Source of the DNA: Halichondria panicea
Lineage: Eukaryota; Porifera; Demospongiae; Suberitida; Halichondriidae
Assembly: GCF_963675165.1 (NCBI RefSeq)
Contig: NC_087377.1
Span: 11,456,632-11,520,631 of the forward strand
Length of the DNA: 64,000 bases
Direction: 5' to 3'
The position numbers and the translations under genes were made by a program. The notes beneath the pieces are model-generated. The model was not told where the DNA came from. It did no database searches and saw nothing but the letters and a program-made list of their open reading frames with translations. Position 1 is the first letter of the stretch; the number at the start of each line of letters is the position of its first letter. Below, in pieces: positions 23,031-34,689 of the stretch.

Positions 23031-23540
23031 TGATTTAAACATTGGTAGACTAACAGTCATCACGGAAACACTCCAACAGTACTAAAAAAAAGGAGTTCAG
23101 GGAATATAATACGTAAACCTCCATAGTTTTTTACGGCTTATTATCGAGGTCAGCATAAGAGCACTGTATCTCCGCTTTCGCGAAATTGAATTTGACCACC
23201 CTCTGAAAAATAACGTTAAGCTTACAGCCACTAAAAACTAGGTTAGAGTAGTTTTGAGAAAACCGATTTATTAGTGACCTCATAATTAGCTAAGTGACGG
23301 ACCCCTCGGTTACAGCTGGAATACACACAGACACAGACACACACACACAGTTAGCCTCGAGGCATAAAAAATGTGCAACAACTTAATTATTGCACACTTT
23401 ACTGAGCTTGAAGTAAATCATGCACATGATTGATGTCATTGGCTGTAGGTCACATGATCAGCAAATAATTTCAAATAAACTAAATCTAACATACATGTAA
23501 TATTGCATGGCTAGATAATAATTATAAACTGCACAAAGTT
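23031..23540. other. 3' flank of the minus-strand receptor
   Basis: This is non-coding, with a short CA repeat at about 23333-23350. Confidence 0.4.
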
Positions 23541-26500
23541 TCACAGTCCTAATGGTCCATATGCCTGGTTAGTGTTCAGTTCCATCTCCTCTTTGGGTGG
23601 TCCTAATGGTCCATACGCCTGGTTAGTGTTCAGTTCCATTTCCTCTTTGGGTGGTCCTAATGGTCCATACGCCTGGTTACTGTTCAGTTCAACCTCCTCT
23701 TTGTGTGACACCTCCTCATAAACAGGATTAGCTGGTGTAGTGAGTTCTACAATAGGTTCTGTGGAGTACTCTGCCTTCTTACGCGTGGACGAGTACATCA
23801 CTAGGAGTCCAGCGAGAAATCCAAGGATAGTAGACACAATGAAAGTAATAGTAACACCGATGGCAACAGTTACACCAGTTGATAGGGTGGCAGCAGTCGG
23901 AGCTGTGAAGGATTGGCAATAAATAACAATTATAACTATAGAGCACTATCTAAAGCCTGTAGACATGCAGCTGTATATAATATCACAACCAGAGTACTGC
24001 ATGTGCATGCATGTTGTACAAATCCTGTCAAAACGAAAGCCGCTGGTGCTGATGCCTGTGTCAAAGCCACAACATAACATAAAGCTACTAGCTATTGCTA
24101 TAAATACACACAGCACTAGTGATATTGAACATTTTTGCATCGATTTTGCTGCATGCAGGCTAATCTGTAATCACAGGGAAACTTGAAGAGTGGGAAATGT
24201 TCGACTATGATTGATATGCTAAAAATGATGCCAAAAGTACAAAGTCTAAAATTATAATGGCTATTGTATCAGTGCAGTGGATTCTTGAAGCTCTCTTCTC
24301 ACTCTTGCAGCTACCAATAGCAGTGCAGAGCTAACTACTAAGTAGAGTAGCAACAAGTTTTGCTACACACTCTTCTGAAAAGGCTGCAATGGCATTCCAA
24401 GTAAGCAAAACTAGGTCGGTATAAGGCCACTCCAAGTGATAATCTGGTTTCTGATCCACCGCCTGCATCAGATCTCATTATTTCTACTACCCATGCGCAG
24501 AATGCACGTATATGCACACACACACACACACACACACATTACCGTATACCTTGCTTGCGCATGCGCACCAAGGTGTATTATGAACATCAGTCATGGAAAC
24601 CTATAGCAGCAAATAACGCCACTGTTAGTTGCATACTTGTTTCAGATGAGAATACTATAGCTCTAATGAGGGAGGGAGGCCTTTTCATTATTTGATGATG
24701 TCATATCCTTTAATTATTGCTAATTCTTCACGGCTCCGCCTTTTTTACATGGCAGTGATAGTAAAAACGCCCACGTGATTACCAAGAAAATTACTGTTTC
24801 AGCACATTCCATAGCTTATTGTGAAAACTTTTAGTATAGGTTCTTATTTCAAAGAATTTTCCCAAGCTGATAAAATGAGGTTTCCTTTTAATATTTAATT
24901 AATTAAAAATCAATAACTCAGATCATGAACCATGTTACGTTACAAACAAATAACTCGCATCGCATGAATTCATCCTAGCAACCAACCACCACCCCACAAT
25001 GAACAATTGTTAACAAAGTACACAAACAATAATTATTGTACAAGACCCACAAAAACATTTGCAATGTGAAAAATGCTAGGGTTGGCAACACCAAAAAGCG
25101 TAGAAACAAGAAAGCGGGCGAGAGCATAACCTTACAATGTTGTTAAATATTTTGTTGGCAGTTTTTTTTTCATCCTACATATTTCTATATGTACACACAC
25201 ACACACACACACACACAAAGTACTTACCACATGTTCGTAGGACAACAGATGAGTTGGGTCCTCCACCCCCGCACTCGTTAATGGACTGGACATGAAACGA
25301 GTATTGTCTCCCATCACAGATACTGGTGGGAAAGTCATAGGAGGTGACATACCGCCCACTCACAAGGGGGGTGCAGGGGAAATCCCCCCCACAAGGGTCC
25401 ACATACACTCTATAGCCAGTTGCATTAGCCTCCACCGATCCCTGTTGTATAGGACACACTAAAAGACTAATAACGGATGACACAACTACCTCCCAGGTTA
25501 GTCGAATAGTGCGCTCATTGCCATGAGTCACAGTAGTAGCAGTCACAGTAAGAATAGTGCCTGCACATACATAATGTTAAATGTGAGCTATATGTAGCAC
25601 AATATAGCTCCCATACACAAAGAATGCTTCTATCCCACACCCCTCACAAACCAAACCTGACTCTTCAAAGGCGACTAATTAGTTGGAATTGCTCACACTA
25701 CAGCCACTCACTAGGAAGGCAAGAGATGGTGGTGAACAGCATAGGCATGGTGGTGGTAGTAGGGTCCCCTGTCACACTCACTACGACACTGTACTCTGTA
25801 CCTGGAACCAGCTCTGTAAGGGAAACCACACAGTAATGGAAGTCACTATAATTATACTGTACTGTATACAGCGGGAAATTTTTGTGAGGTGCAAGTTTTT
25901 CGAGGGCAGACAGAAGATGCAGAAAAACTCCCACGCACCAGTATTTCACATGCAAAGCTATTTGGTTTGGTGGGTGTGGTTTCCTGGCATTAAAACACGA
26001 ATATTAGAACCCACGTGACAAATTGAGGGCTCAGCCTCAGGAGCCAAATAGCAAAAATTTGCACCTGCGAAAATATCTGTGTACCACTAAAACCCTGTTC
26101 TCAAATGTTTCAGTATGCCTCCAGTCTAGACAGTTAAGTCATACATGATAACATCACTACATGCACTGCATTATATCACTCTTTTGGTTTCTATAATCAT
26201 GTCACCAGCCGAGGGTTTGCACTTTAGTGCTCTAGTTACTGTGTGTTCCCCTATACAACAGTGTACCCTACAGCTGGAAATATGCACTGTGGACTAGGAT
26301 CACAGCAAAGAAGCCTGGAGTCTCAGAGAAGTATATGGCTCCTGCATGGAGTAGGATCCCAGAGTCAGCTAACAGAAACAACACACCAGTCACAATTCTA
26401 GCTTTCCATTGTTTTTGGTACGGGATCAATTCAGTTGTAAATACGTATGGTATCTCGAATAAAGGCCGCGTGTGGTTAGCTACATGTAGCTGCCATGTGC

Positions 26501-28473
26501 AAGTTCGAGCTTCTTAGCTTTTGCTCGCTTTTACACAACAACAATTTAAAGCTTTAACATCGAAATCTGCCACTTTTAAAACTAATAACTTGTTGTGTGG
26601 AGGCTATCCATGCTGTAAACGCAGTGCTATGGCATCCAGGTGAGTAGACTCACATATTACAACAAACAGACTATACTATACCCGCTGGCCGCAGCACGGT
26701 CTCGGGTAACGATAGGTCACTATAATTATATACACTGTGTGACTGCACATGGTAGTCACTAACAAGGCAGTAATGATAGTCACTATAATCATACATTGTG
26801 CAGGGTAACCACACAGTAATGATAGTCACTGTGTGACTGTATATAGTACCTGATAGAGTTATCATCCTCAATGAGCTAGTCAAGGTCTGGTTGGAGCCAG
26901 AAGAAACCGAGACTGTGATCGTGAAAGAAACATTTCCATTGTAGCTCCAGCGTACAATAGCAGAGGAGGTTGTAATAGTGTCCACTGTTAGACCCCCAAG
27001 AATGACTGCAGGAAGAGAGCAGGTGTTAGGTACTAGCCCCTATAGAGCAGGTGTTAGGTACTACATGTAGACACTAGAGCAGGTGTTAGGTACTACATGT
27101 AGACCCTAGAGCAGGTGTTAGGTACTAGCCCCTATAGAGCAGGTGTTAGGTATTAGACCCTAGAGCAGGTGTTAGGTACGAGCCCCTATAGAGCAGGTGT
27201 TAGGTACTATACCCTATAGAGCAGGTGTTAGGTACTAGCCCCTAGAGGAGGTTCAGGTGGTATCAATGTTATGCTGAGACGACTTCCTTCAAAGGTTCAA
27301 AGGGGCCCAGCTGTAGACTGTTCAGTGTCTGCTAAAGCTTCCTCCACACCTGCCAACACACACAGAAGCTTTTTACAGTTTCAGTTTCCAAAGACACTGT
27401 GATACCGGTACACTATGACAGCACAATAACCTATTGCATTCGGTATCATGACTAACACAAGGCCTCAAAGATCTACCACTAAATATTGTCACATATAATA
27501 AGCATCAGATGCTAACCATGCATACGATTTATTTTTAAGTGAGCACTCCATTTGAACTACCGTATAGCGTGTAATTTTCGTGGGGCAAAATATTCGTGGT
27601 TTTCGTGGTTGGAGGTCTGACCACGAATATTTTACCCACAAATGAAGCGACCTTGCCTACCTTTACCTGCAGTGCAAGCAGCAACCACGAAAATATTACC
27701 CACGAAATGTCTCAATATTGCTGAACCACGAATATTTGTCCCTCGAAAATTACCCGCTATACGGTATAGTAACACGAACACATACCCCTCCCCACACACA
27801 CACAGACTCACGGATTGGGGGGGCAAGGGTACCACAGGATGGGTTTAGGGATTGTGAGAGACTAAGTATTCCAAATGCAATAGTGCAAGTGTACGAGGGC
27901 AAACAATTGGCTGCTGGGTTGCTGATGGTCTCAGTAGCAACAATGCTGACTTCGTACAAGGATGGTGATGATGTTCGGACTTGTGTGCTAGAGCCAGTCA
28001 GAGAGACATCTTGTGAGGGGGCAGGCCACCCACTAGCCTCACACGTCACACTACCATCACCATTAACCAGCTCACTATAGGTCAGATTGATGACAGCAAC
28101 TGCATTGAGTACATGGTGAAAGTTTACATAGTGAGAATATACATGGTAACAGTTTGTATAGTGAACATTTACAGTTTACATGGCGACTTACAGTTCACAA
28201 AGAGCATGTAGTCAGCGGTCACAGTTCCTGCTATATTGGAGACCCACACTTGATAGGCTCCCCTATCCTCTGCCACCACATTAGCAATGGTGAGTGATCC
28301 AGCAGAGTCTATACTGTATCTACCACCCAGGTTGAGAGGGTTAGAGTCTTTGAGCCAGCTTATGGTAGGGATGGGCAGACCAGGCTCAGACAAACGCAGT
28401 GTCAGTGTAGCAGATGCATCTTGGTTGACAGTAGTAGTCTTGTCAAGAATAGAATCAATGGTAGGCAGGCCTG

Positions 28474-28504
<31 letters not shown>

Positions 28505-29071
28505 ACAGTTGGTAATAGCACACGCTCAATTAGAGACAAGGGACCGAGGCTAATAGGTTCCTATATATATATAGACACAGAATCTTTCCCATACATCCAT
28601 CTCATGAATATCATATAACAGTGTGACCAGGCAGTTCTGAGACAAGGTTTATTAGGGTATGGCAACAATATAGGATAATTATGTCTAATATGTACCACAG
28701 GCACGACCATGCATCAAAGCCCATGCATGCACACTCACTGGCTATCTGTACTTGGAAGCTGCACTCTACCACGTCACTGCCCGCATCTACCTGGACCTGA
28801 CAACGATAATTGGGTACAATGTCAGAGCCCACATTTCGGAAACAGAGTCTGCGTTCGCTGATTATACAGTCGCACTCGGGTGGTTCTTGGCCAGCATTAA
28901 TTGCAGAGAAGGTACCGTCCAATTCTATATTCCAACGAGCGCTCCTGAAACCAAGGGTACAGTTGACACAACCCCCCCCCCCCTCCCAGAGCAAACACTG
29001 CATTACTGGGGGCTTGTCTGAGCACTGCAGTGTGTGCATGTGCATGTGGATGTGTGTGGTTGTGTGTGTGT

Positions 29072-29105
<34 letters not shown>

Positions 29106-29206
29106 ATGGGTGTTCATGACTTACATGAACAGTCACGAGTCACAGTTTGAGCACTAGCTCCCGACAAAAGGGTAAATAGTAGTAGGAAGCAGTCATATCC
29201 ACACAT
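23541..29206 (-). CDS. Type I receptor: Ig-like x3, FN3 x2, TM, NQAY-repeat tail
   Basis: Exons in transcript order: signal peptide 29125-29206 (MCGYDCFLLLFTLLSGASAQ), Ig-like 28739-29024, I-set Ig 28192-28470 (PTISWLKDSN, DRGAYQVWVSNIAG), Ig 27833-28099 (SVTCEASGWP, PSYTCTIAFG), FN3 split over 26850-27005 and 25712-25813 (TTSSAIVRWSYNG, PGTEYSVVVSV), FN3 25228-25560 (TIRLTWEVV, YSFHVQSINEC), TM and tail 23541-23902. All introns are phase 1. The TM is ITFIVSTILGFLAGLLVMYS. The tail has NPVYEEVSHK and then an 18-residue unit ending NQAYGPLG repeated about 2.3 times, giving three NQAY motifs. Exon 2 is one base too long: a run of 12 C (28972-28983 on plus) should be 11 to keep frame. With 11 the protein is 621 residues. 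This is most likely a homopolymer error or allele. It is a cell-surface receptor; its ligand is unknown. Confidence 0.85.
24025..24560. repeat. Dispersed repeat inside the receptor intron
   Basis: It shares ordered blocks with about 61350-61945: AACATAAAGCTACTA, CTCTCTTCTCACTCTTGCAG, AAAAGGCTGCAATGGCATTC and CTTGCGCATGCG. The copy here carries a MITE fragment and a CA repeat. Confidence 0.6.
24424..24505. mobile_element. Fragment of the GGCCACTCC MITE
   Basis: It begins GGCCACTCCAAGTGATAATC and follows the left part of the MITE at 2027-2301 through ATTTCTACTACCCATGCGCA. The right end is missing. It is inserted in the dispersed repeat at 24025-24560. Confidence 0.65.
25193..25217. repeat. (CA)n next to a splice donor
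   Basis: About 12 CA units lie immediately downstream, in transcript sense, of the GTAAGTACT donor of the FN3 exon 25228-25560. Confidence 0.85.
25866..26095. repeat. Diverged dispersed repeat in a receptor intron
   Basis: It has weak inverted ends around TACAGCGGGAAATTTTTGTG and CACCTGCGAAAATATC. The centre matches the repeat at about 683-830. Confidence 0.45.
27013..27245. repeat. About 30-bp minisatellite in a receptor intron
   Basis: There are about eight units of the form AGAGCAGGTGTTAGGTACTA followed by GCCCCTAT, with variants TACATGTAGACACT. It lies just upstream (in transcript sense) of the FN3 exon 26850-27005. Confidence 0.85.
27559..27765. mobile_element. MITE with ACCGTATAGC ends (copy 3)
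   Basis: The ends are ACCGTATAGCGTGTAATTTT and the inverse, ending CGCTATACGGT. It is intronic in the 23541-29206 receptor gene. It is most similar to copy 2 at 17749-17955 (shared GTCTGACCACGAATATTT). Confidence 0.8.
28471..28506. repeat. (CA)n forming a splice acceptor tract
   Basis: In transcript sense this is a (TG)n run ending TGCAG directly at the Ig exon 28192-28470, so the microsatellite occupies the place of the polypyrimidine tract. Confidence 0.85.
29041..29104. repeat. (GT)n microsatellite in the first receptor intron
   Basis: An interrupted GT run fills most of the short intron between the signal peptide exon (29125-29206) and the first Ig-like exon. Confidence 0.85.
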
Positions 29207-29458
29207 CTCTTGACTGTATGTAGCTATGTAGCTAGAAGCTTGTGTATAATTATGATCTGATCAATATAGCGGCCGTAGCGTGGGGGACTCAGTACCAGTA
29301 TTGACAGCTAGGATCAGAAAGTCTCCCTCAATACACACCACACATTTTTCTGTTGGCTCTAATAAACGTACCTACCTATAGTGGATCTAGTAGCTTTGTG
29401 CAGTAACTGACTCTTGTAATAGTCAATAACAATTAGTAAGGCATATGAATTAGATCAT
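29207..29458. promoter_or_regulatory. Upstream region of the 23541-29206 receptor
   Basis: This is the sequence immediately 5' of the receptor start codon on minus. Any promoter must lie here or beyond the repeats that follow. I cannot name a specific motif. Confidence 0.25.
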
Positions 29459-29576
29459 GTTTGCCATAAATACTGCAATCTGATTGGCTAAAGGTAGTGT
29501 TCTATCCAACTTAGAAAATCATGTACCGTATTACTAGAATGTTTCTAGTAAATATGAAGTGAAGTACAGTAGAACC

Positions 29577-29849
29577 TCAATTATCCGGAATCTCAATTAT
29601 CCGGCTTGGCAGTTTTTTTTTATTAGATCAGAAAATGGGCGTGTCCCTAAAATGCGCATGCGCGTTACAGCTGTTACCATGGAGACATACCTGCTTATCT
29701 TATGCGCATGCGCAGACAACCATATGGCACTGCTGTTTATCAATAGAGTGGGTGGATAAAGGCGTGGTTTATCTATTCAATTATCCGGCATATTCACTTA
29801 TCCGGCCTGCTTCTGGAACCAAGGTGTCCGGATAATCGAGGTTCTACTG
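29577..29849. mobile_element. pogo/Tigger-like MITE
   Basis: The inverted ends CAGTAGAACCTCAATTATCC and the inverse GGATAATCGAGGTTCTACTG are flanked by TA on both sides (29575-29576 and 29850-29851). CAGTNGAACCTC..TTATCCG ends are typical of pogo-group elements. The 273-bp copy has no transposase. Confidence 0.85.
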
Positions 29850-30014
29850 TAATAGTGACCACCACATGTACATAGCTATACCACACATGGACATAATTAT
29901 CACATCTATAAATGTACCTTATAATATCACACACATCTTTGTAAATGATCAGTACACCTAATCTACACAACATCATCATACCTTTATCCCATACCTCACT
30001 ACACCCTCAATCAC

Positions 30015-30453
30015 CAGAGGAGGTTGGCCACGCGTCATCAATCATGTGACATTCCTAAGGTCTCTGCTCACGTTACCATAGATACCGAATAACTGTAATA
30101 AAAAAGTTATGGATACTCTTGCTTTGCTGGCTTGTAACACCGGACTAGCTGTGTCTGTTGTCTGGGTGGACCAAGATTAGCTAGACTATAGGGTAGAGTA
30201 TAGTTTAGCAGTGCTGTATGCAGCTTGCATTGTACTGGCTGTCAAGAATCTAGTAAACACTGTATGCACTGATAACTCGTCAGAATAGAGGGGATCGGGT
30301 TGGTTAATGAAAGTTTTATATCAAAAGAAGCCAGAGAGGCACATAAAGTTTGCCCGTGCAACATCAGCTAGAAGTTTACATAGAACTCATTGTCAATTTT
30401 TGTGCCAGCTCAGCAAAAAAAGTGTTGCACGTGATCGTGTCCAACCTCCTCTG
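30015..30453. mobile_element. MULE-like MITE with 9-bp duplication (copy A)
   Basis: The ends CAGAGGAGGTTGG and CCAACCTCCTCTG are flanked by CTCAATCAC on both sides (30006-30014 and 30454-30462). The 439-bp body is repeated, inverted, as the outer element at 47592-48780. It is non-coding. Confidence 0.88.
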
Positions 30454-30507
30454 CTCAATCACATAGCATATCTACACACATCTCACACTCTCACACATCT
30501 CACACCC

Positions 30508-30670
30508 TCACCCCCTATTCTTCTCTTTCCCAGCTTGTGATAGTGTGAGTCCATACACCCTCCCCTCCTCATTTTGCAGGTCAGTCATCTGCTGGTCTGT
30601 GTGAGTCGGGTCATCATGGACACGATGCACCACCTCAAATATAGCCGGTCCAGGATCAATACAAGAGGAG
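30508..30670 (-). other. Exon-like segment, duplicate of 33529-33691
   Basis: It starts after a CTTCCTCAG acceptor and reads GPAIFEVVHRVHDDPTHTDQ, QMTDLQNEEGRVYGLTLSQA. The copy at 33529-33691 differs by only a few residues (HHIHDD). No donor was located before the stop. I do not recognise the protein. Confidence 0.45.
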
Positions 30671-31079
30671 CTGAGGAAGGGGGAGGATGAACAATAGTGA
30701 AATAATGCATCTAATTTGCTTATTAAACACATGCAATCATCAAAGCATATTACATAAAACACTGTCAAAATCTTTCAGACAGCTGTTCAGGTAGTAACAC
30801 AGTGGAAGGAGCTTTAAGCGCTCAATATACAACAATATTGATTGATTGCCAAGCAGCAGCTCACAAGGTTAGAGAAAGAGCCGGATAGAGAAACTTGAGT
30901 GCTGTACAAGTGAAGTACAAGATGGAGATAAGACAAGGAATGTAGCGGTCACCCACAACATGGTGATCTGTTGATACACTTCACACTATATAATTATAGC
31001 TAATAACAGGATTGCAAAATGAGCCATGAGTGGTGCTTTTTGAAATCAATCAATTAACATGTACATAAATTAGAAAGTC

Positions 31080-31443
31080 AGTGTGTTATTGGTTGCCCAA
31101 GGCTTTTGATAACCTGTACAATACAAGACAGATAATGGCAGAGGGCAGCAGTTGAATTGAGACAGTCATAGAGAGTAGTTGTCAGACTTGTAAAAGCTCT
31201 TAAAATCGCTGCCACTCCTCGATTCAAAGAAGGACTGCCAAGATTTCTATGTTCATCAGCTGTTCTATGCTAATCCACAAGTTGTGGCACAACAGACACT
31301 GCAGTACAAGGATCTAAAGGCTGGCTTGATAGATCTGTGTACTAATAGCATTCCTGAAATACAGAAGCTGTAGCCCAGAGTCGTCAGTCTCTTTTCTCCC
31401 GCCTCCGTCCAATCAGAGAAAAGGGAGTGGCTTTCGAGTCTAC
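31080..31443. mobile_element. 3' fragment of the MULE-like element at 14716-15484
   Basis: It matches the right half of that element, including AATACAAGACAGATAATGGC, ACAAGTTGTGGCACAACAGA and the terminal AGGGAGTGGCTTTCGAGTCT. The left end is absent. Confidence 0.75.
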
Positions 31444-31479
31444 ATGGAATCACTCCAACAGTAGTCGTCTCGTGTAAGG

Positions 31480-31665
31480 TCTCATCCAACTTAGAAAATC
31501 GTGTACTTACTTAGATCATGTTTGGCATAAATACTGCAATCTGATTGGCTAAAGGAAGTGTTCTATCCAACTTAGAAAATCATGTTCTTACTTAGATCAT
31601 GTTTGGCATAAATACTGCAATCTGATTGGCTAAAGGTAGTGTTCTATCCAACTTAGAAAATCATG
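31480..31665. repeat. Tandem direct repeat of about 82 bp
   Basis: About two and a quarter units contain CATAAATACTGCAATCTGAT and TATCCAACTTAGAAAATCAT. A further single unit lies at about 29459-29527, there too followed by ACCGTATTACTAGAAT, so this repeat and the palindromic element at 31666 moved or were duplicated together. Confidence 0.7.
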
Positions 31666-31823
31666 TACCGTATTACTAGAATATTTTGCTGGTGAAAAAC
31701 CTTTGAATGAGCCAAATCAGTAGAAAATTTGACCCTTTGCAATCTAACTATTGACTTTATTGTGATCAACCCTCGCAAGTTAGCAAATGTTTGATGCTCG
31801 CAAAACATTCTAGTAATACGGTA
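31666..31823. mobile_element. Palindromic MITE with ACCGTATTACTAGAAT ends
   Basis: The ends TACCGTATTACTAGAATATT and the inverse ATTCTAGTAATACGGTA match. The arms also share TTTTGC and GCAAAA. It is non-coding, and a fragment of the end is at about 29524. Confidence 0.75.
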
Positions 31824-32054
31824 CTTACTTAGAAAATCATGTACTTCACTTAGAAACTCATGTAGCAAAGATTAGATAAGAATTTAAATCTGATTGGCTA
31901 GATACTCATGGTTGCTATGATCTAAAATGTTTAGACACTGTTTAGGAAGTTTCCACATGATTTAGAAGCCCTCAGGGCTAGTAGAACCCTCACGTATCAT
32001 TTACTTTCGGTCACCACTTACCACACATGACTTTCCAATCAATCCAGTCACCAA

Positions 32055-32200
32055 AATTAATTGTAGATAAAAAAGGACAGGGATTGGAACGAAAATGTTT
32101 GCGTGAAACACTCCACGTTATAGAGAGTGACTAAACTATAGAAGGATGATATTTATAGTCAGCATGCTCATTACCTGTCTTGACTGCAGAGAAGTATGAT
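32055..32200. mobile_element. Fragment of the CAGGGATAC element
   Basis: It matches the end of the element at 36682-37436 through ACACTCCACGTTATAG and TATTTATAGTCAGCATGCTC. It is truncated after TGACTGCAGAG. Confidence 0.65.
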
Positions 32201-32394
32201 CACTGTTCAATGCGGATTATGCTAGAATCTAGCTCTAAATGGTCGACTAAGCAACTCAACCACTATTACTAACTAATTAACAAATAAATACTATATACAA
32301 GATGGAATAGCCCCTAATATGAAGTCGTAGGAGGTCAAGGCCCGTGGTATATTTAAAAGTGTACTGAAGGACTACATGTATACAACAACGTTTA

Positions 32395-32835
32395 TGTAAT
32401 AGTTGTGACACATACATAGTTGTGACACATGCACGAGTGCGCCCGAGGGCAAAGGCACTACTGAGCCAATATATCCCATGTGGGCACAGTGAGCTGTGTA
32501 ACAACTGATTTATTGCATTCCTTTCCGTGTACACATCACTCCTTTTATAGGACAACTAGTTTGCAACTACTTGTGGTCGGCTGTGGAATGCACCAGCCGT
32601 ATGACAAACGTTTTCTGCCTATAATTATACCACTGAATACTGCAACAGTGTTACACTATAAAAGGGACCGTTTCAGGTTACTGGGTGGAGCGTTACTGTG
32701 CCAGTATCTAGATAGTGGCACAGTTCACCATCTGAACTGTGCCATATGGCAGATATTGGCACAGTGATCTCAGAGCAACAAGTAATAGTTGTGACATATG
32801 GACGAGTGCCATATGGGATATATTGGCTCAGTAGT
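32395..32835. repeat. Inverted-repeat element with an inner hairpin
   Basis: The arm CACTACTGAGCCAATATATC at about 32457 pairs with GATATATTGGCTCAGTAGTG at about 32816. A second hairpin (GGCACAGTTCA / TGAACTGTGCC) is at about 32717-32745. There is no coding capacity. Confidence 0.6.
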
Positions 32836-32910
32836 GACTTAGGCCCGAGGGCCGAGGGCCGCAGGCCCCGAATTATAAAACAACTGGAGAGCTACTTTCT
32901 ACCGTCTCAC

Positions 32911-33030
32911 CAATTTGAGCAGTGTCTCCAGGAGGTTGAGGTGTTGAGGATAGTATCTGTGTTGTAGTGTCTCAGCACAGAGGGGGAGGAGGGAGGACAC
33001 TCGGTCACCACACCCACTCACACTGTGACT
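32911..33030 (-). other. Exon-like segment, duplicate of 35166-35250
   Basis: It reads DRVSSLLPLCAETLQ, a short insertion, then LNLLETLLKL before a GTGAGA donor at 32906-32910. The copy at 35166-35250 lacks the inserted residues. Function unknown. Confidence 0.4.
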
Positions 33031-33162
33031 CTGGCTCTCTAAGCAGGAGAAGGGAATTGAAGGGAGAGTACAATTAAGATTGATAAAAACCGCCATTACA
33101 TGTATATACTCCTCAATTTACATCACACAGCACATCAACACTTGGACTCACAGTACTAGTGT

Positions 33163-33349
33163 ACCGTATAGTGGGTAATTATATTTCGTGGGGTAAAAAA
33201 TTCGTTCAACTCGAGAAACGGTGGTTTTCGTAAGTAAAAATTTCGTTTAGTCTCGTTGCCTGCACTGTATTCCTACGTTTTGGTAAGCCACGCCTACATT
33301 AAAATTTCGTGGAGGTCAGCTTGCCCACAAAAATTACCCGCTATACGGT
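33163..33349. mobile_element. MITE with ACCGTATAGC-type ends (copy 4)
   Basis: The ends are ACCGTATAGTGGGTAATT and the inverse ACCCGCTATACGGT. The interior is related to copy 1 (889-1095) in inverted orientation (CTCGAGAAAC, CTACGTTTTGGTAAGCCACG). Confidence 0.78.
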
Positions 33350-33528
33350 ATTACAATAGTGACTATCACATAGCTATACCACACATGGACATAATTATCA
33401 CATCTATAAAAGTACCATTATCACACACATCTTTGTACATGATCAGTACACCTAATCTACACAACATCAACATACCTTTATCCCCCATACCCTCAATCAC
33501 ATCGCATCTCCACACACATCTCACACCC

Positions 33529-33691
33529 TCACCCCCTATTCTTCTCTCTCCCAGCTTGTGATAGTGTGAGTCCATACACCCTCCCCTCTTCATTTTGCAG
33601 GTCAGTCATCTGCTGGTCTGTGTGAGTAGGGTCGTCATGGATATGATGCACCACCTCAAATATAGCCGGTCCAGGATCAATACCAGAGGAG
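33529..33691 (-). other. Exon-like segment of an unrecognised gene
   Basis: It reads GIDPGPAIFEVVHHIHDDPT, HTDQQMTDLQNEEGRVYGLT after a CTTCCTCAG acceptor. It is a duplicate of 30508-30670. The duplication includes about 350 bp of flanking sequence on each side, so it is a segmental copy. Confidence 0.45.
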
Positions 33692-33974
33692 CTGAGGAAG
33701 GGGGAGGATGAACAATAGTGAAATAATGCATCTATTAAACACAATCATCAAAGCGTATTACATAAAACACTTTCAAAATCTTTCAGACAGCTGTTCAGGT
33801 AGTAACACAGTGGAAGGAGCTTTAAGCGCTCAATATACAACAATATTGATTGATTGCCAAGCAGCAGCTCACAAGGTTAGAGAAAGAGCCGGATAGAGAA
33901 ACTTTGAGTGCTGTACAAGTGGAGTACAAGATGGAGATAAGACAAGGAATGTAGTGGTCACCCACAACTTGGTG

Positions 33975-34660
33975 ATCTGTTACAGAACACAAAGGATTCA
34001 GAAGGAGATACACTTCATATTAGCTAAACTGTAACATGATTGCAAAATAAAATCAACCAGTTAGGTCCCATAATACAGTGCAGCTAGTATCTTCAAAGGT
34101 TTCTTAATGAGGCTTTCATACTAGCTTGTAGTGTTGTTTACACATGGTCAGCTAGTGAACAAATTAGTTCTCCACACACAATGAATGAGCTGAGCAAACA
34201 ATACAATCTTAACAGTTACACGTCAAATTATCAGCACAGCCTATAGTCTAGCTAGCTGTACAGTGTCTCACCATGGGCCTTGGTGACGCTGGTGAGAGCA
34301 GCAGCTGCCCTTTGTCTAACTAGGGTATGCTGTGCCCAAAGTTGGCAAAGAACAGTGTGGACAGTTCATCTAGCCACGATCTGAGGAGACCAGCAGTCAC
34401 TCAGTTATAAGTCACTAACAAAGCTCCAAATCATCAATGCAATGTAATTATAGTGTAGTGATATCGTACAGATAAAGGAAGTGAGAGCACAGTGCCATAC
34501 ACTTGATTGAATAGAAGTTGATGGATAGCTTTTTGAAAAAATGTATTGTCACTAATCAATTTAAATCGCAATTGTACTAAAATTAGTTACAGAGCATCCC
34601 AGGAAGTTACCACAGCCGACTAAACGAGGGGGCGGGATATGAACTGATTTAAGTTGTTGG
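33975..34660. repeat. Dispersed repeat, copy 2 of about 670 bp
   Basis: It pairs with 22365-23030 in the same orientation and lacks the MITE found in copy 1. It begins where the segmental copy around 33.5-33.97 kb ends. Confidence 0.7.
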
Positions 34661-34689
34661 CCTAAGTCATAATTATTATTTATACAAGC

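Noticed and set aside
28611-29157. Open frames with HTHTHT runs next to the receptor
   Set aside because: The repetitive part is the GT microsatellite in the first intron; only the Ig-like exon 28739-29024 on minus is supported.
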